This document shows positions 1-7,537 of a stretch of 64,000 nt of DNA, piece after piece; position 1 is the first letter of the stretch, and the number at the start of each line of letters is the position of its first letter. The DNA lies in the NCBI GenBank assembly GCA_028866655.1, contig JAGWHQ010000003.1:1-64000 (forward strand), written 5' to 3'. The notes under the pieces were generated by a model that searched no databases, had not been told where the DNA came from, and saw only the letters and a list, made by a program, of their open reading frames with translations. The DNA is from Nitrososphaerota archaeon. GTDB lineage: Archaea; Thermoproteota; Nitrososphaeria; Nitrososphaerales; Nitrosopumilaceae. Position numbers and translations under genes: made by a program.

Positions 1-1
1 T

Positions 2-346
2 ACTGATACTGTAAGTCACTATGTGACGAGCGGTCAACCATCAGATAATACAACTGGAACTGTGTTTGACAGCGGTAATTTGATCAAACCAGGCGGTACA
101 TACCAATTTACTTTTGCAAATGCAGGCACATTCAATTACTTTTGCACCGTCCATCCTTGGATGACAGGTCAGGTAATTGTTGGAGCAGCTAGTACCACAG
201 CCAGTACTCCTACAAACACTACATCAACTGCATCAGGTAATGCAGCTGTACCAGAATTTGGTCCAGTAGCATCAATAGTTCTTGCAATTGCTGTAATGAG
301 CATGGTAGTATTTGCTGCAAAGACTAGAGGAATTCCAAAACTCTAA
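2..346 (+). CDS. blue copper protein (plastocyanin/cupredoxin), 5' end outside window
   Basis: The frame is open from base 2, so the gene enters from the left and only about 114 C-terminal residues are seen. All four type 1 copper ligands are present in order: His (codon 17-19), Cys (143-145), His (152-154) and Met (161-163), in the contexts SHYVTSG and YFCTVHPWM. A Thr/Ser-rich linker follows, then VPEFG, a hydrophobic helix and a basic end (TRG), which is the layout of a PEFG-type sorting and membrane anchor. The protein should therefore sit on the outer face of the membrane and carry electrons. Ammonia-oxidising archaea have many such proteins in place of cytochrome c. Its redox partner cannot be told from the window. 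Confidence 0.9.
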   Translation, partial: TDTVSHYVTSGQPSDNTTGTVFDSGNLIKPGGTYQFTFANAGTFNYFCTVHPWMTGQVIVGAASTTASTPTNTTSTASGNAAVPEFGPVASIVLAIAVMSMVVFAAKTRGIPKL

Positions 347-356
347 ACTTAACTCA

Positions 357-382
357 CTTTCTTTTTTATTATTTTTCTTTTT
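357..382. terminator. T-rich tract between convergent genes
   Basis: Several runs of 3-6 T follow the cupredoxin stop codon and reach the end of the oppositely oriented gene. T-runs without a hairpin are the usual archaeal termination signal, so this is a likely terminator for the + strand transcript. Confidence 0.5.
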
Positions 383-1514
383 AAGAACCCAGTTCTGGCT
401 TAACTGTAGATAATGATATAGCATGATCATCTATCAAGACACCAACTCCAACTGAGACATCCTTTATTCTAATCACAATTTTTGCCAAGTCATCGTCAGA
501 TAGAGTATATTGTTTTGCAAGAGCATCTTTTACTTTCTTTTCAGTATCTGATATTTGATTTAGACCAGATGGCATGGAAATATCAAGGGTTTTTTGTATC
601 ATGTTGGATGGAATCTTTCCACTGCCATCTTGTATTATGTAAAATGAAATTTTATCCACAATTACCTCATGAGGAAGAGTATCCAAAGCATTTGCAGTAT
701 AAAACGCTTGAACATCTAGTATGTTGGCATCATTTGACAAGGAATTTGTCATTGTTATTTCACTACCAAGTGTTGAATCTAATGGAACATTGATAATAGT
801 AAATCCTTCAATAAAATTTTCATTATTATTTCCAAGCGATGTTCTAATGTCTTGACAAGTTATACTCTTTGATGTCTCGGAATCCATCTTCAGCAAAATA
901 GCATTTGAACTTTGACCGTTGTTTGGCACAGAATTCCAAAGAACCTGAATCTGGAATTTTTGCTTGTTAAATAAACTAATGTCTGTATCATAATGACCAG
1001 GCCTCAATGGTCCCTCTCCTGCAAATATTGATCCACACTCAAACTTGGTTGTATAGGTAACACTTCTTGTAGATATTGAAGATGCTGAAGATGTTACAGC
1101 ATTATTCATGAGAAGGTCAGTAAATGTAGCTACACCTGATGAATTATTTACTTGAATTGTTTTTTGAATTTGGTCAACACTATATCCTGAAGTGGTACCT
1201 ATCTGGATTATGTTGTAATCCCCATTTTTTATTCCTGATAAAACAATCACACCATCTTTGTCTTTCTCAGCGTCATCTGGAGAATTATCTTTGATTGTAT
1301 AATTTCCTGTTCCAGTAAATGGATTTGGTGATATAACAAATTGACCTTCGTTGATTAGCTTGTTATCACTTGAGAGTGAAATTATCGTAAGTGATGAACT
1401 TTGTGCAAATACGGTATCTTTTGAATGATAAATTCCTGAGCTTGATACAAAGTATAGACTCAATACTGTAGCCAATATTACAAAAACAGATGATATCTTA
1501 GACCGTCTTTTCAT
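381..1514 (-). CDS. exported protein of unknown function
   Basis: 377 residues. The N-terminus is basic (MKRRSK) followed by a hydrophobic stretch of about 20 residues, a signal peptide or membrane anchor, so the rest should lie outside the cell. Residues 40-130 look like a beta-rich carbohydrate-binding or SpaA/Cna-like fold (SGIKNGDYNI and similar). The remainder is Ser/Thr/Asn-rich with no catalytic motif that I recognise. It runs divergently from the next gene across an 89-bp spacer. I cannot name a family; a thaumarchaeal surface protein is the most that can be said. Confidence 0.7.
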   Translation of the reverse strand: MKRRSKISSVFVILATVLSLYFVSSSGIYHSKDTVFAQSSSLTIISLSSDNKLINEGQFVISPNPFTGTGNYTIKDNSPDDAEKDKDGVIVLSGIKNGDYNIIQIGTTSGYSVDQIQKTIQVNNSSGVATFTDLLMNNAVTSSASSISTRSVTYTTKFECGSIFAGEGPLRPGHYDTDISLFNKQKFQIQVLWNSVPNNGQSSNAILLKMDSETSKSITCQDIRTSLGNNNENFIEGFTIINVPLDSTLGSEITMTNSLSNDANILDVQAFYTANALDTLPHEVIVDKISFYIIQDGSGKIPSNMIQKTLDISMPSGLNQISDTEKKVKDALAKQYTLSDDDLAKIVIRIKDVSVGVGVLIDDHAISLSTVKPELGS

Positions 1515-1571
1515 TTTCTAGTTTTGTTTTATCTCGTTAATAATTTTATGTTAAACACATTGATGCCCAAG

Positions 1572-1580
1572 AATTAAATA
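1572..1580 (+). promoter_or_regulatory. TATA-like box of the 1604 gene
   Basis: AATTAAATA centred about 27 bp before the ATG at 1604 predicts transcription starting at or next to the start codon (leaderless mRNA). Inferred from spacing only. Confidence 0.4.
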
Positions 1581-1603
1581 GGTTGTAGGTCTTTTTTTAA
1601 TTA

Positions 1604-3283
1604 ATGCGATTTTATGTCAAGAGCATACTATCACTTGTTCTTGGCTTGATAGTTTTATCATCTTCAGTTCCATTCATTCCTCAAAAAGCATATGGAGATG
1701 GTTTTACTCAAGAAAATGTACAGGCAAACATCGGAAACAGGGTTATTACACTTTTCATCAAAGTCAATCCTCCAGTTATAACCTCTGATAATTCAGGTGA
1801 CAAGTATATACAGTTTAGATTTTTTGATGCAAATACCAATACTACAATAAACAATGTTTCATTTTTTATCAATGCAACAAAAGGAGATCAATTTTTGATG
1901 AATGATCTGTTTTACACCCACTCTGGATATCTCACACTAAAATTAGAACCTGGTGGTGAGCCGGGTCACTGGACAGTACAAGGCGATCGTGATCCAGTAT
2001 TGGGCGGATGGATGTCACAAGATGATCAAGTAAATGTTATAGGACCAATACTGACAGAAGGTGGACTTTATCACTTTCATATGGAAATTTTAGCTCTTGA
2101 TTATGCCAACACACTTGTTGATCCATCCAATCCTCCAAAGTTTGATTCCTATCTAAGTGTTGGAGACGTATCCACACAAAATGTAACATACCAAAATAAT
2201 TCGTATAATACTACATTGATTTCATACTATGACAAGACATCGAATTTCAATTTTGATCAATCAACAAAACAATTTTCTTGGACCATGCCGTTTGACTGGG
2301 ATGTAAGTAGATTCCAAGATAGACCAATATTCATACACGAAGAATTGAGAGTTCCAAAGTCACTTACTGCCTTCTCTAACACGCCAACATATGCTGCAAG
2401 CGCTGAAGGATTTGGTCTTACTGGTAGTAGAATCATAGTTGATCCATACACACTTGGAGATTACATGATAGTTCATCTCTTCCTTAACAAATTTGATCTG
2501 ATAAACATGTCAAAGACTATTCCAAGCGGAACTAACGATATCGAGTTTAAAGTAGCACCAGAAACTCCAAACGTACAATCATCTGCTTCGTTATTGACAG
2601 ACTTTGGAGGCTGGCACATAAAGCTTGGTTGGAATCCAACAAGTCTGTCAGCAAACTCACAAAATAAATTGAATATTGTCTTCTCTGATTCATTTACGGA
2701 GCAGCAAGTAGCAGGTGATGTAAACTATGACATTCAATTACTTGACAAAGATCAAAACATATTGTGGTCAAATAACAACGCCAATGCTCAAAATGGAGCT
2801 GATACTCAGACAGTAAACTTGCCTGGTAACGGTATATACAGTATAGTCATACATGTAAAATCAATAGTTACCAACGGTGTTCCTGATATGACAAGAATTG
2901 GCATGGCCAGAGGAAATGTTGTGATACCTTCTACAGTAACGTATGATGAGTCATTGACACAATCTAGCACTCAAGCATCTACCAATCAATCTAGCACTCA
3001 AACCGGGCCAGCAATTGTAATTCCTCCGTGGATAAAAAATAATGCAAAATTATGGGCAAGTGGTCAAATTGATGATCCTACTTTTGTATCGGGAATTCAA
3101 TATCTCATAAAACAAGGAATCATTCAACTTCCACCAACTACTGCCAGCCAACCAACTTCTAGTGTTGCTGTACCGCCATGGGTCAAAACCAATGCTGGAT
3201 TATGGGCAAGTGGTCAAATTGATGATCCTACTTTTGTATCAGGAATTCAATACCTAATCCAAATTGGAATAATTGTAGTCTAA
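1604..3283 (+). CDS. exported protein with two C-terminal W-x-K-x-x-A repeats
   Basis: 559 residues with a signal peptide (basic start, hydrophobic residues 8-24, then PQKAYG). The main body (about 35-440) is beta-rich, with no catalytic motif that I recognise. A Gln/Ser/Thr linker leads to two copies of a 35-residue module at about 473-507 and 523-559. Each has the form PPW(I/V)K-N-A-LWASGQIDDPTFVSGIQYLI-GII, split here by dashes at variable positions. Related modules end many exported thaumarchaeal proteins, including the one at 14084 in this window. Their role is unknown; attachment to the S-layer or cell surface is a reasonable guess. The two copies are almost identical in DNA (see repeat entries). 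Confidence 0.8.
   Translation: MRFYVKSILSLVLGLIVLSSSVPFIPQKAYGDGFTQENVQANIGNRVITLFIKVNPPVITSDNSGDKYIQFRFFDANTNTTINNVSFFINATKGDQFLMNDLFYTHSGYLTLKLEPGGEPGHWTVQGDRDPVLGGWMSQDDQVNVIGPILTEGGLYHFHMEILALDYANTLVDPSNPPKFDSYLSVGDVSTQNVTYQNNSYNTTLISYYDKTSNFNFDQSTKQFSWTMPFDWDVSRFQDRPIFIHEELRVPKSLTAFSNTPTYAASAEGFGLTGSRIIVDPYTLGDYMIVHLFLNKFDLINMSKTIPSGTNDIEFKVAPETPNVQSSASLLTDFGGWHIKLGWNPTSLSANSQNKLNIVFSDSFTEQQVAGDVNYDIQLLDKDQNILWSNNNANAQNGADTQTVNLPGNGIYSIVIHVKSIVTNGVPDMTRIGMARGNVVIPSTVTYDESLTQSSTQASTNQSSTQTGPAIVIPPWIKNNAKLWASGQIDDPTFVSGIQYLIKQGIIQLPPTTASQPTSSVAVPPWVKTNAGLWASGQIDDPTFVSGIQYLIQIGIIVV
3049..3102 (+). repeat. direct repeat copy 1 inside the 1604 gene
   Basis: 54 bp matching 3199-3252 with a single difference (G3091 versus A3241). 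It encodes the core of the first surface-protein module. Confidence 0.9.
3199..3252 (+). repeat. direct repeat copy 2 inside the 1604 gene
   Basis: Second copy of the 54-bp repeat, 150 bp downstream of the first. The sequence on either side differs clearly between copies, so the identity is local. Confidence 0.9.
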
Positions 3284-3327
3284 TTCAGAGCATATTATTA
3301 TAGAAATTGAAGTGAATTTATCATCAC

Positions 3328-4074
3328 ATGTTACCTATTAGAGATGAAAATCCAAAACCTGTAGGATATAGGCCTTACATAACTTATTCTTTAATTGCAA
3401 TCAATATTATCGTCTTTTTTTGGGAAATAATTGTAACTCATCAGATTTGGGAATTTACAAACCAACGAGCAGAAAATATGTTACTTAACTACGGTACAAT
3501 TCCTAATAATATTGTAAATGGACTGGCAGATCACAATTACAGTGTATTTGTTTCTATTTTTAGCTCCATGTTTCTACATGCAGGTATAATACACATTGGA
3601 GGCAACATGTTATTTCTCTGGATATTTGGAGATGACGTTGAATACAAATTTGGAAGAGGAAATTTTTTAGCACTTTATCTTTTTTGGGGTGTTGTAGCTG
3701 ATTTTCTTTATATTTTATCAGATCCTTCCAGTCAACTACCTGCACTAGGAGCCTCTGGTGCAATTTCTGGTGTACTTGGAGCTTATCTCATCTTATTTCC
3801 AAATGCAAAAGTGGTTACACTAATGTTTCTAGGATTTTTCACCAGATTCATTAGAATTTCAGCTAAATGGTGGTTGTTATTTTGGTTTCTTTTTCAAAAT
3901 GTCTTACCAGCGTTTATTGGCTCAAGTGGTTCAGGTATAGCCTTTTTTGCTCATATTGGTGGATTCCTAGTGGGATTGTTTGTTGGATATATTTACAAAA
4001 AGACCCATAGCTCGGAATTTACCTATGGTACGAGATATGGATGGAAGGGTGGTGGTACCAAGTGGGGAGTCTAA
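3328..4074 (+). CDS. rhomboid-family intramembrane serine protease
   Basis: 248 residues with six or more hydrophobic segments. The rhomboid hallmarks are present: the nucleophile motif GASGAISG with Ser143, the partner His209 in AHIGGFLVG, and an HIGGNMLFLW segment in an earlier helix. Rhomboids cut single-pass membrane proteins within the bilayer; the substrate cannot be inferred. The tail after about residue 225 is polar and Gly-rich. The gene starts 44 bp after the upstream exported protein on the same strand. Confidence 0.93.
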   Translation: MLPIRDENPKPVGYRPYITYSLIAINIIVFFWEIIVTHQIWEFTNQRAENMLLNYGTIPNNIVNGLADHNYSVFVSIFSSMFLHAGIIHIGGNMLFLWIFGDDVEYKFGRGNFLALYLFWGVVADFLYILSDPSSQLPALGASGAISGVLGAYLILFPNAKVVTLMFLGFFTRFIRISAKWWLLFWFLFQNVLPAFIGSSGSGIAFFAHIGGFLVGLFVGYIYKKTHSSEFTYGTRYGWKGGGTKWGV

Positions 4075-4174
4075 ACCTACAAAATAACTCTGTAGGTGTA
4101 AATCATCATAACACATTTCAAGATAATTCTGAATGATTACCAAAGAATAAATTCCATATATTCCTCGGGGAAAT

Positions 4175-4351
4175 ATGCCTCTCATAACAATTTCAATGTA
4201 TCCAGGCAGAAACGAAAAACAAAAAGAGGAATTTGCTAAAGCCATTACAAAATCGGCAGTTGAGATTCTCAAGACAAAAGAAAGTCATGTAATTGTAGTT
4301 TTCGAGGAGAATCCAAAAGAAAATTGGTATATGGCTGGAAATCCTCTCTAA
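4175..4351 (+). CDS. 4-oxalocrotonate tautomerase-family protein
   Basis: A 58-residue protein starting MPLITISMYPGR. After removal of Met it has the N-terminal Pro that acts as general base in the tautomerase superfamily. The length and pattern (basic residue at about 12, helix, then VIVVFEENPKENW) match 4-OT-like proteins of 58-65 residues. The physiological substrate is unknown. It lies 33 bp before the nitrilase gene on the same strand. Confidence 0.85.
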   Translation: MPLITISMYPGRNEKQKEEFAKAITKSAVEILKTKESHVIVVFEENPKENWYMAGNPL

Positions 4352-4385
4352 ACACATTTTTATTTTATAATAATTCAGAAAACTT

Positions 4386-5195
4386 GTGACAAAAATTGCT
4401 GTAGTTCAAATGCGTGCTGAAACAGACAAACAAAATAATCTAAAAAAAATACTCAAATACATTTCACAAGCAGCACGCAAAGGTTCTGCACTTTGCACTT
4501 TTCCAGAGTTTATGATGTATTATACACCGTCATCTCAATCTCCTGTTGATCTTGCAAAAATTGCTGAAAAAATAAATGGCGAATTTGTTTCATCCATATC
4601 TGAAGAAGCAAAAAAAAATTCAATACAAATTATCGGCACATTGTATGAAAAAAGCCCAAAACCAAACAGAGTATATGATACATCTTTTTTCATAGGAGAA
4701 ACTGGTAAAGTTGTATCAACATACAGGAAAATTCATCTTTATGATGCACTTGGATTCAAAGAATCTGCAAAACTTTATCCTGGTTCATCAATTACAAAAC
4801 CTGTAAAAACTAGTGCAGGAAAAATGGGAATGATGATTTGTTATGATCTTAGATTTCCTGAAATGTCTAGAATGTTGGCCTCATCAGGTTCTGAAATTCT
4901 TGTAGTTCCATCTGCATGGGTCAAAGGAAAAATGAAAGAGGAACACTGGATCACAATAAACAAGACAAGAGCTATTGAGAATGGTTGTTATGTAATTTCT
5001 CCAGATCAAGTTGGTAACATTTATTGTGGAAGAAGTATAGTAGTTGACCCTTATGGGAAAATACTTCTTGATATGAAGAAAAAAGAAGGAATCGGAATTG
5101 TTGATATTTCACTTGATGAAGTAAAGCAAGTAAGACAAAAACTTCCGCTTTTACAAAATAGACGTACGGACATTTACACAAATCTCAAGATTTAG
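4386..5195 (+). CDS. carbon-nitrogen hydrolase (nitrilase superfamily, Nit1/Nit2-like)
   Basis: 269 residues with a GTG start. The Glu-Lys-Cys catalytic triad is visible as E41 (TFPEF), K115 (YRKIHLYD) and C152 (MICYDLRFPE). The length and the FPE / YRK / CYDLRFPE motifs place it with omega-amidase, Nit and deaminated-glutathione amidase-like enzymes rather than with true nitrilases. It would hydrolyse a small amide in the cytoplasm. Its 3' end overlaps the convergent zinc-finger gene by 11 bp. Confidence 0.9.
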   Translation: MTKIAVVQMRAETDKQNNLKKILKYISQAARKGSALCTFPEFMMYYTPSSQSPVDLAKIAEKINGEFVSSISEEAKKNSIQIIGTLYEKSPKPNRVYDTSFFIGETGKVVSTYRKIHLYDALGFKESAKLYPGSSITKPVKTSAGKMGMMICYDLRFPEMSRMLASSGSEILVVPSAWVKGKMKEEHWITINKTRAIENGCYVISPDQVGNIYCGRSIVVDPYGKILLDMKKKEGIGIVDISLDEVKQVRQKLPLLQNRRTDIYTNLKI

Positions 5196-5649
5196 TTCTA
5201 CTTGCACATCGTATGTTAGAACATTGTCGTGCCCACTTTTGTTTTCTAGAATATCTTTGGAAAATAATTGGCCACAAACAAATCTTACAAGAAATCTTCG
5301 TCGCACAAATCATGCCTCTTTGCACTAGTGGAGATGATGCTTTACAGCCATTATAATAATTTGAACATCCTATGAATCGTTTCTTTGTTTGACGAGATCT
5401 TATTATGAGAAGTTTTCCTATATGACAATCAGGACATTCCACAAGACCATTAACAGGTGCATTTGTACCTAATATGACATATTTTCTCTTTTTCTCTGAC
5501 CATGAAAGATATCCATTCTTGTCATAGTATTGTCTTATCTCACTTTGGATCTTGCCAATTTTTTTTTCTGTTATCTTGACAGAATTTCTAGGATCTACTC
5601 GTTTTTTGACTACCGATATCTGAGTTTGGTCTTTCAATGATGATGTCAT
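5185..5649 (-). CDS. stand-alone topoisomerase-type C4 zinc-finger protein
   Basis: 154 residues. A basic N-terminal half (about 1-70) is followed by CPDC-12-IRSR-KKRFIGCSNYYNGC, the pattern of the C4 zinc fingers at the end of bacterial-type topoisomerase I. A second Cys set follows (CKIC ... CSNIRC). No topoisomerase catalytic domain is attached. A nucleic-acid-binding role is likely; the partner is unknown. The gene overlaps the end of the nitrilase gene. Confidence 0.75.
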   Translation of the reverse strand: MTSSLKDQTQISVVKKRVDPRNSVKITEKKIGKIQSEIRQYYDKNGYLSWSEKKRKYVILGTNAPVNGLVECPDCHIGKLLIIRSRQTKKRFIGCSNYYNGCKASSPLVQRGMICATKISCKICLWPIIFQRYSRKQKWARQCSNIRCASRTKS

Positions 5650-5683
5650 GTTATTTATTGGATTAAAGAAACTACTGAAGAAT

Positions 5684-5692
5684 TTTTATATG
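5684..5692 (+). promoter_or_regulatory. TATA-like box of the thiolase operon
   Basis: TTTTATATG centred about 25 bp before the GTG at 5713, implying a leaderless thiolase mRNA. Confidence 0.45.
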
Positions 5693-5712
5693 GAATCTAG
5701 TCAGCGAGATTT

Positions 5713-6867
5713 GTGGAAAAAGTCTGTCTTATTGGTGCTGGCAGTACAAAATATGGTAAATTAGAAGACAGCATTACTGATATCGCTCTTCAGGCATCAG
5801 TTGATGCCATAGAAAGTGCCGGAATAAGTTCAAAAGAAATTCAAGCAGGGTATATTTCTAACGTATTTGGCATTGCTGACAAACAAGTTCATCTAGGTCC
5901 TGTCATAATGAGTAATCTTGGTATTCCGGAAGTTCCTTCACTTTCAATCGAATCTGCATGTGGAAGTGGTTCTGTTTCCTTTAGAGAAGCATATGCAAAC
6001 GTTGCTGCAGGATTTTATGACGTAGTATTAGCAACAGGAGTAGAAAAAGTAACTCATACAGGTACTGAATGGACTACAACTTATTTTTCATATTGTTCTG
6101 ATTTCTTTTATGAAGGAGGAGCTGGTGCTTCGTTTCCAGGATTGTTTGCATCCATGGCAAGAGCGTATCTTGCAGAATACAAAGCTACAGAAGAAGATCT
6201 TGCAATGGTTGCAGTAAAGAATCATGACAATGGTATTCTTAATCCAAAAGCACATCTTAGAAAAAAAATAACAATAGATGATGTAATGAAGTCAGCCGTA
6301 GTTGCAAGTCCATTAAAATTGTATGACTGTTGTCCGTTTTCAGATGGTGCAAGTGCTGTTATAATATGCAGTGAAAAGTTTGCAAAGGCACACACTAAAA
6401 ATTATGTCGAAGTTATTGGATCAGGTAGGGGTGGATCACCTGCTGCACTACAGGGAAGAGATCATATCACTACAATACCAAGTACCAGAATTGCAGCACA
6501 AGCTGCATACAAGATGGCTGGTATAACTGCAAAAGATGTTGACTTTGCAGAAGTTCATGATTGTTTTACAATTGCAGAACTAGTTGACACTGAAGATTTG
6601 GGATTCTTTGAGCAAGGAAGAGCTGTACAAGCAGTTAGAGAAGGACGAACCAAACTTAACGGAGATATATCCATCAATCCATCTGGTGGTCTAAAATCAA
6701 AGGGTCATCCAATAGGTGCAACTGGAATAGGTCAGGTAGCAGAAGTTTTTGATCAATTAACTGGAAAAGCAGGAGAAAGAACAGTAAAAGACGCTAAAAT
6801 CGGATTAACACATAACTTTGGTGCAACAGGTGCAAGTTGTGCCGTACATATATTCAAAAGTGTGTAA
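5713..6867 (+). CDS. thiolase family acetyl-CoA acetyltransferase (SCPx-like)
   Basis: 384 residues with a GTG start. The nucleophilic Cys83 lies in ESACGSGS. The C-terminal GG-KSKGHPIGATG segment supplies the catalytic His, and the second active-site Cys is in GATGASCAVH. The family makes or cleaves acetoacetyl-CoA. In thaumarchaea such enzymes are candidates both for the last step of the 3-hydroxypropionate/4-hydroxybutyrate cycle and for the first step of mevalonate synthesis. The gene overlaps or abuts a DUF35/OB-fold zinc protein; in archaea that pair forms a channelling complex with HMG-CoA synthase, which is not present in this window. Confidence 0.9.
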   Translation: MEKVCLIGAGSTKYGKLEDSITDIALQASVDAIESAGISSKEIQAGYISNVFGIADKQVHLGPVIMSNLGIPEVPSLSIESACGSGSVSFREAYANVAAGFYDVVLATGVEKVTHTGTEWTTTYFSYCSDFFYEGGAGASFPGLFASMARAYLAEYKATEEDLAMVAVKNHDNGILNPKAHLRKKITIDDVMKSAVVASPLKLYDCCPFSDGASAVIICSEKFAKAHTKNYVEVIGSGRGGSPAALQGRDHITTIPSTRIAAQAAYKMAGITAKDVDFAEVHDCFTIAELVDTEDLGFFEQGRAVQAVREGRTKLNGDISINPSGGLKSKGHPIGATGIGQVAEVFDQLTGKAGERTVKDAKIGLTHNFGATGASCAVHIFKSV

Positions 6868-6868
6868 A

Positions 6869-7234
6869 TTGCTCACAAAAGAAGAATTCGTTAACAATGC
6901 CAAATTAGGTAAGGTTCTGACTAGAAAATGTACAAAATGTGGACATCATCATCTTGTCACTACATATTTCTGTCAAAATTGTGGAAATAAAGGATTTGAA
7001 AATACAATAATTGATGGTAAAGGTACTATTGTTACTTATACCATAATCACTGTACCGCCAGATGGGTATGAAGAATACGTTCCATATGCATGGGTAGTTA
7101 TGAAGTTAGACGATTCTGAGTTAAGAATCTCTGGTTTTATGGCAAACATCAAATCTCCGGCAGATCTTCCTCTTGGAACGAGAGTAAGAATTACAGGTTA
7201 TGATCAACGTGGAATCATAATCGAAAAACAGTAA
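6869..7234 (+). CDS. DUF35 OB-fold / zinc-ribbon thiolase partner
   Basis: 121 residues from the TTG at 6869; a GTG at 6860, overlapping the thiolase, is also possible. An N-terminal rubredoxin-like zinc ribbon (CTKCGHHH ... CQNCG) is followed by an OB-fold that ends in a typical strand (GTRVRITGYD). This is the DUF35 family, which bridges thiolase and HMG-CoA synthase in archaea. The position directly behind the thiolase supports that role. Confidence 0.88.
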   Translation: MLTKEEFVNNAKLGKVLTRKCTKCGHHHLVTTYFCQNCGNKGFENTIIDGKGTIVTYTIITVPPDGYEEYVPYAWVVMKLDDSELRISGFMANIKSPADLPLGTRVRITGYDQRGIIIEKQ

Positions 7235-7307
7235 ATCAAATTTATTGAACAGATTAAAAAAATTCGAAAAATCTCTTTTATAATATTCGCGTTGACATTA
7301 ACTTGAA

Positions 7308-7469
7308 ATGTCTGTTGATGTTGTTTGTGGAAAATGTGGAGCTAAAATTGCAAATATGCGTATGTTAAAATCAATAAAAGATGTGATGCGACCATATAAC
7401 AGTAAATGTCCGTCCTGTGGACAAACACTATCTCCATCAGAATTCAGCGTGGATGTGCAGAAGAACTGA
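7308..7469 (+). CDS. small CxxC-CxxC zinc-ribbon protein
   Basis: 53 residues. CGKCG near the start and CPSCG at 34-38 form one four-Cys zinc site. A stretch between them is basic (KSIKDVMRPY). Function unknown; the size and pattern are those of small archaeal zinc ribbons. It lies between the thiolase pair and the NrdD-like regulator. Confidence 0.7.
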   Translation: MSVDVVCGKCGAKIANMRMLKSIKDVMRPYNSKCPSCGQTLSPSEFSVDVQKN

Positions 7470-7537
7470 TCTAAAAAGCTTTACTTGAGATCAATTTAGT
7501 CAAAAATCTTAATTACCGATACACTCTAGACAATTCC

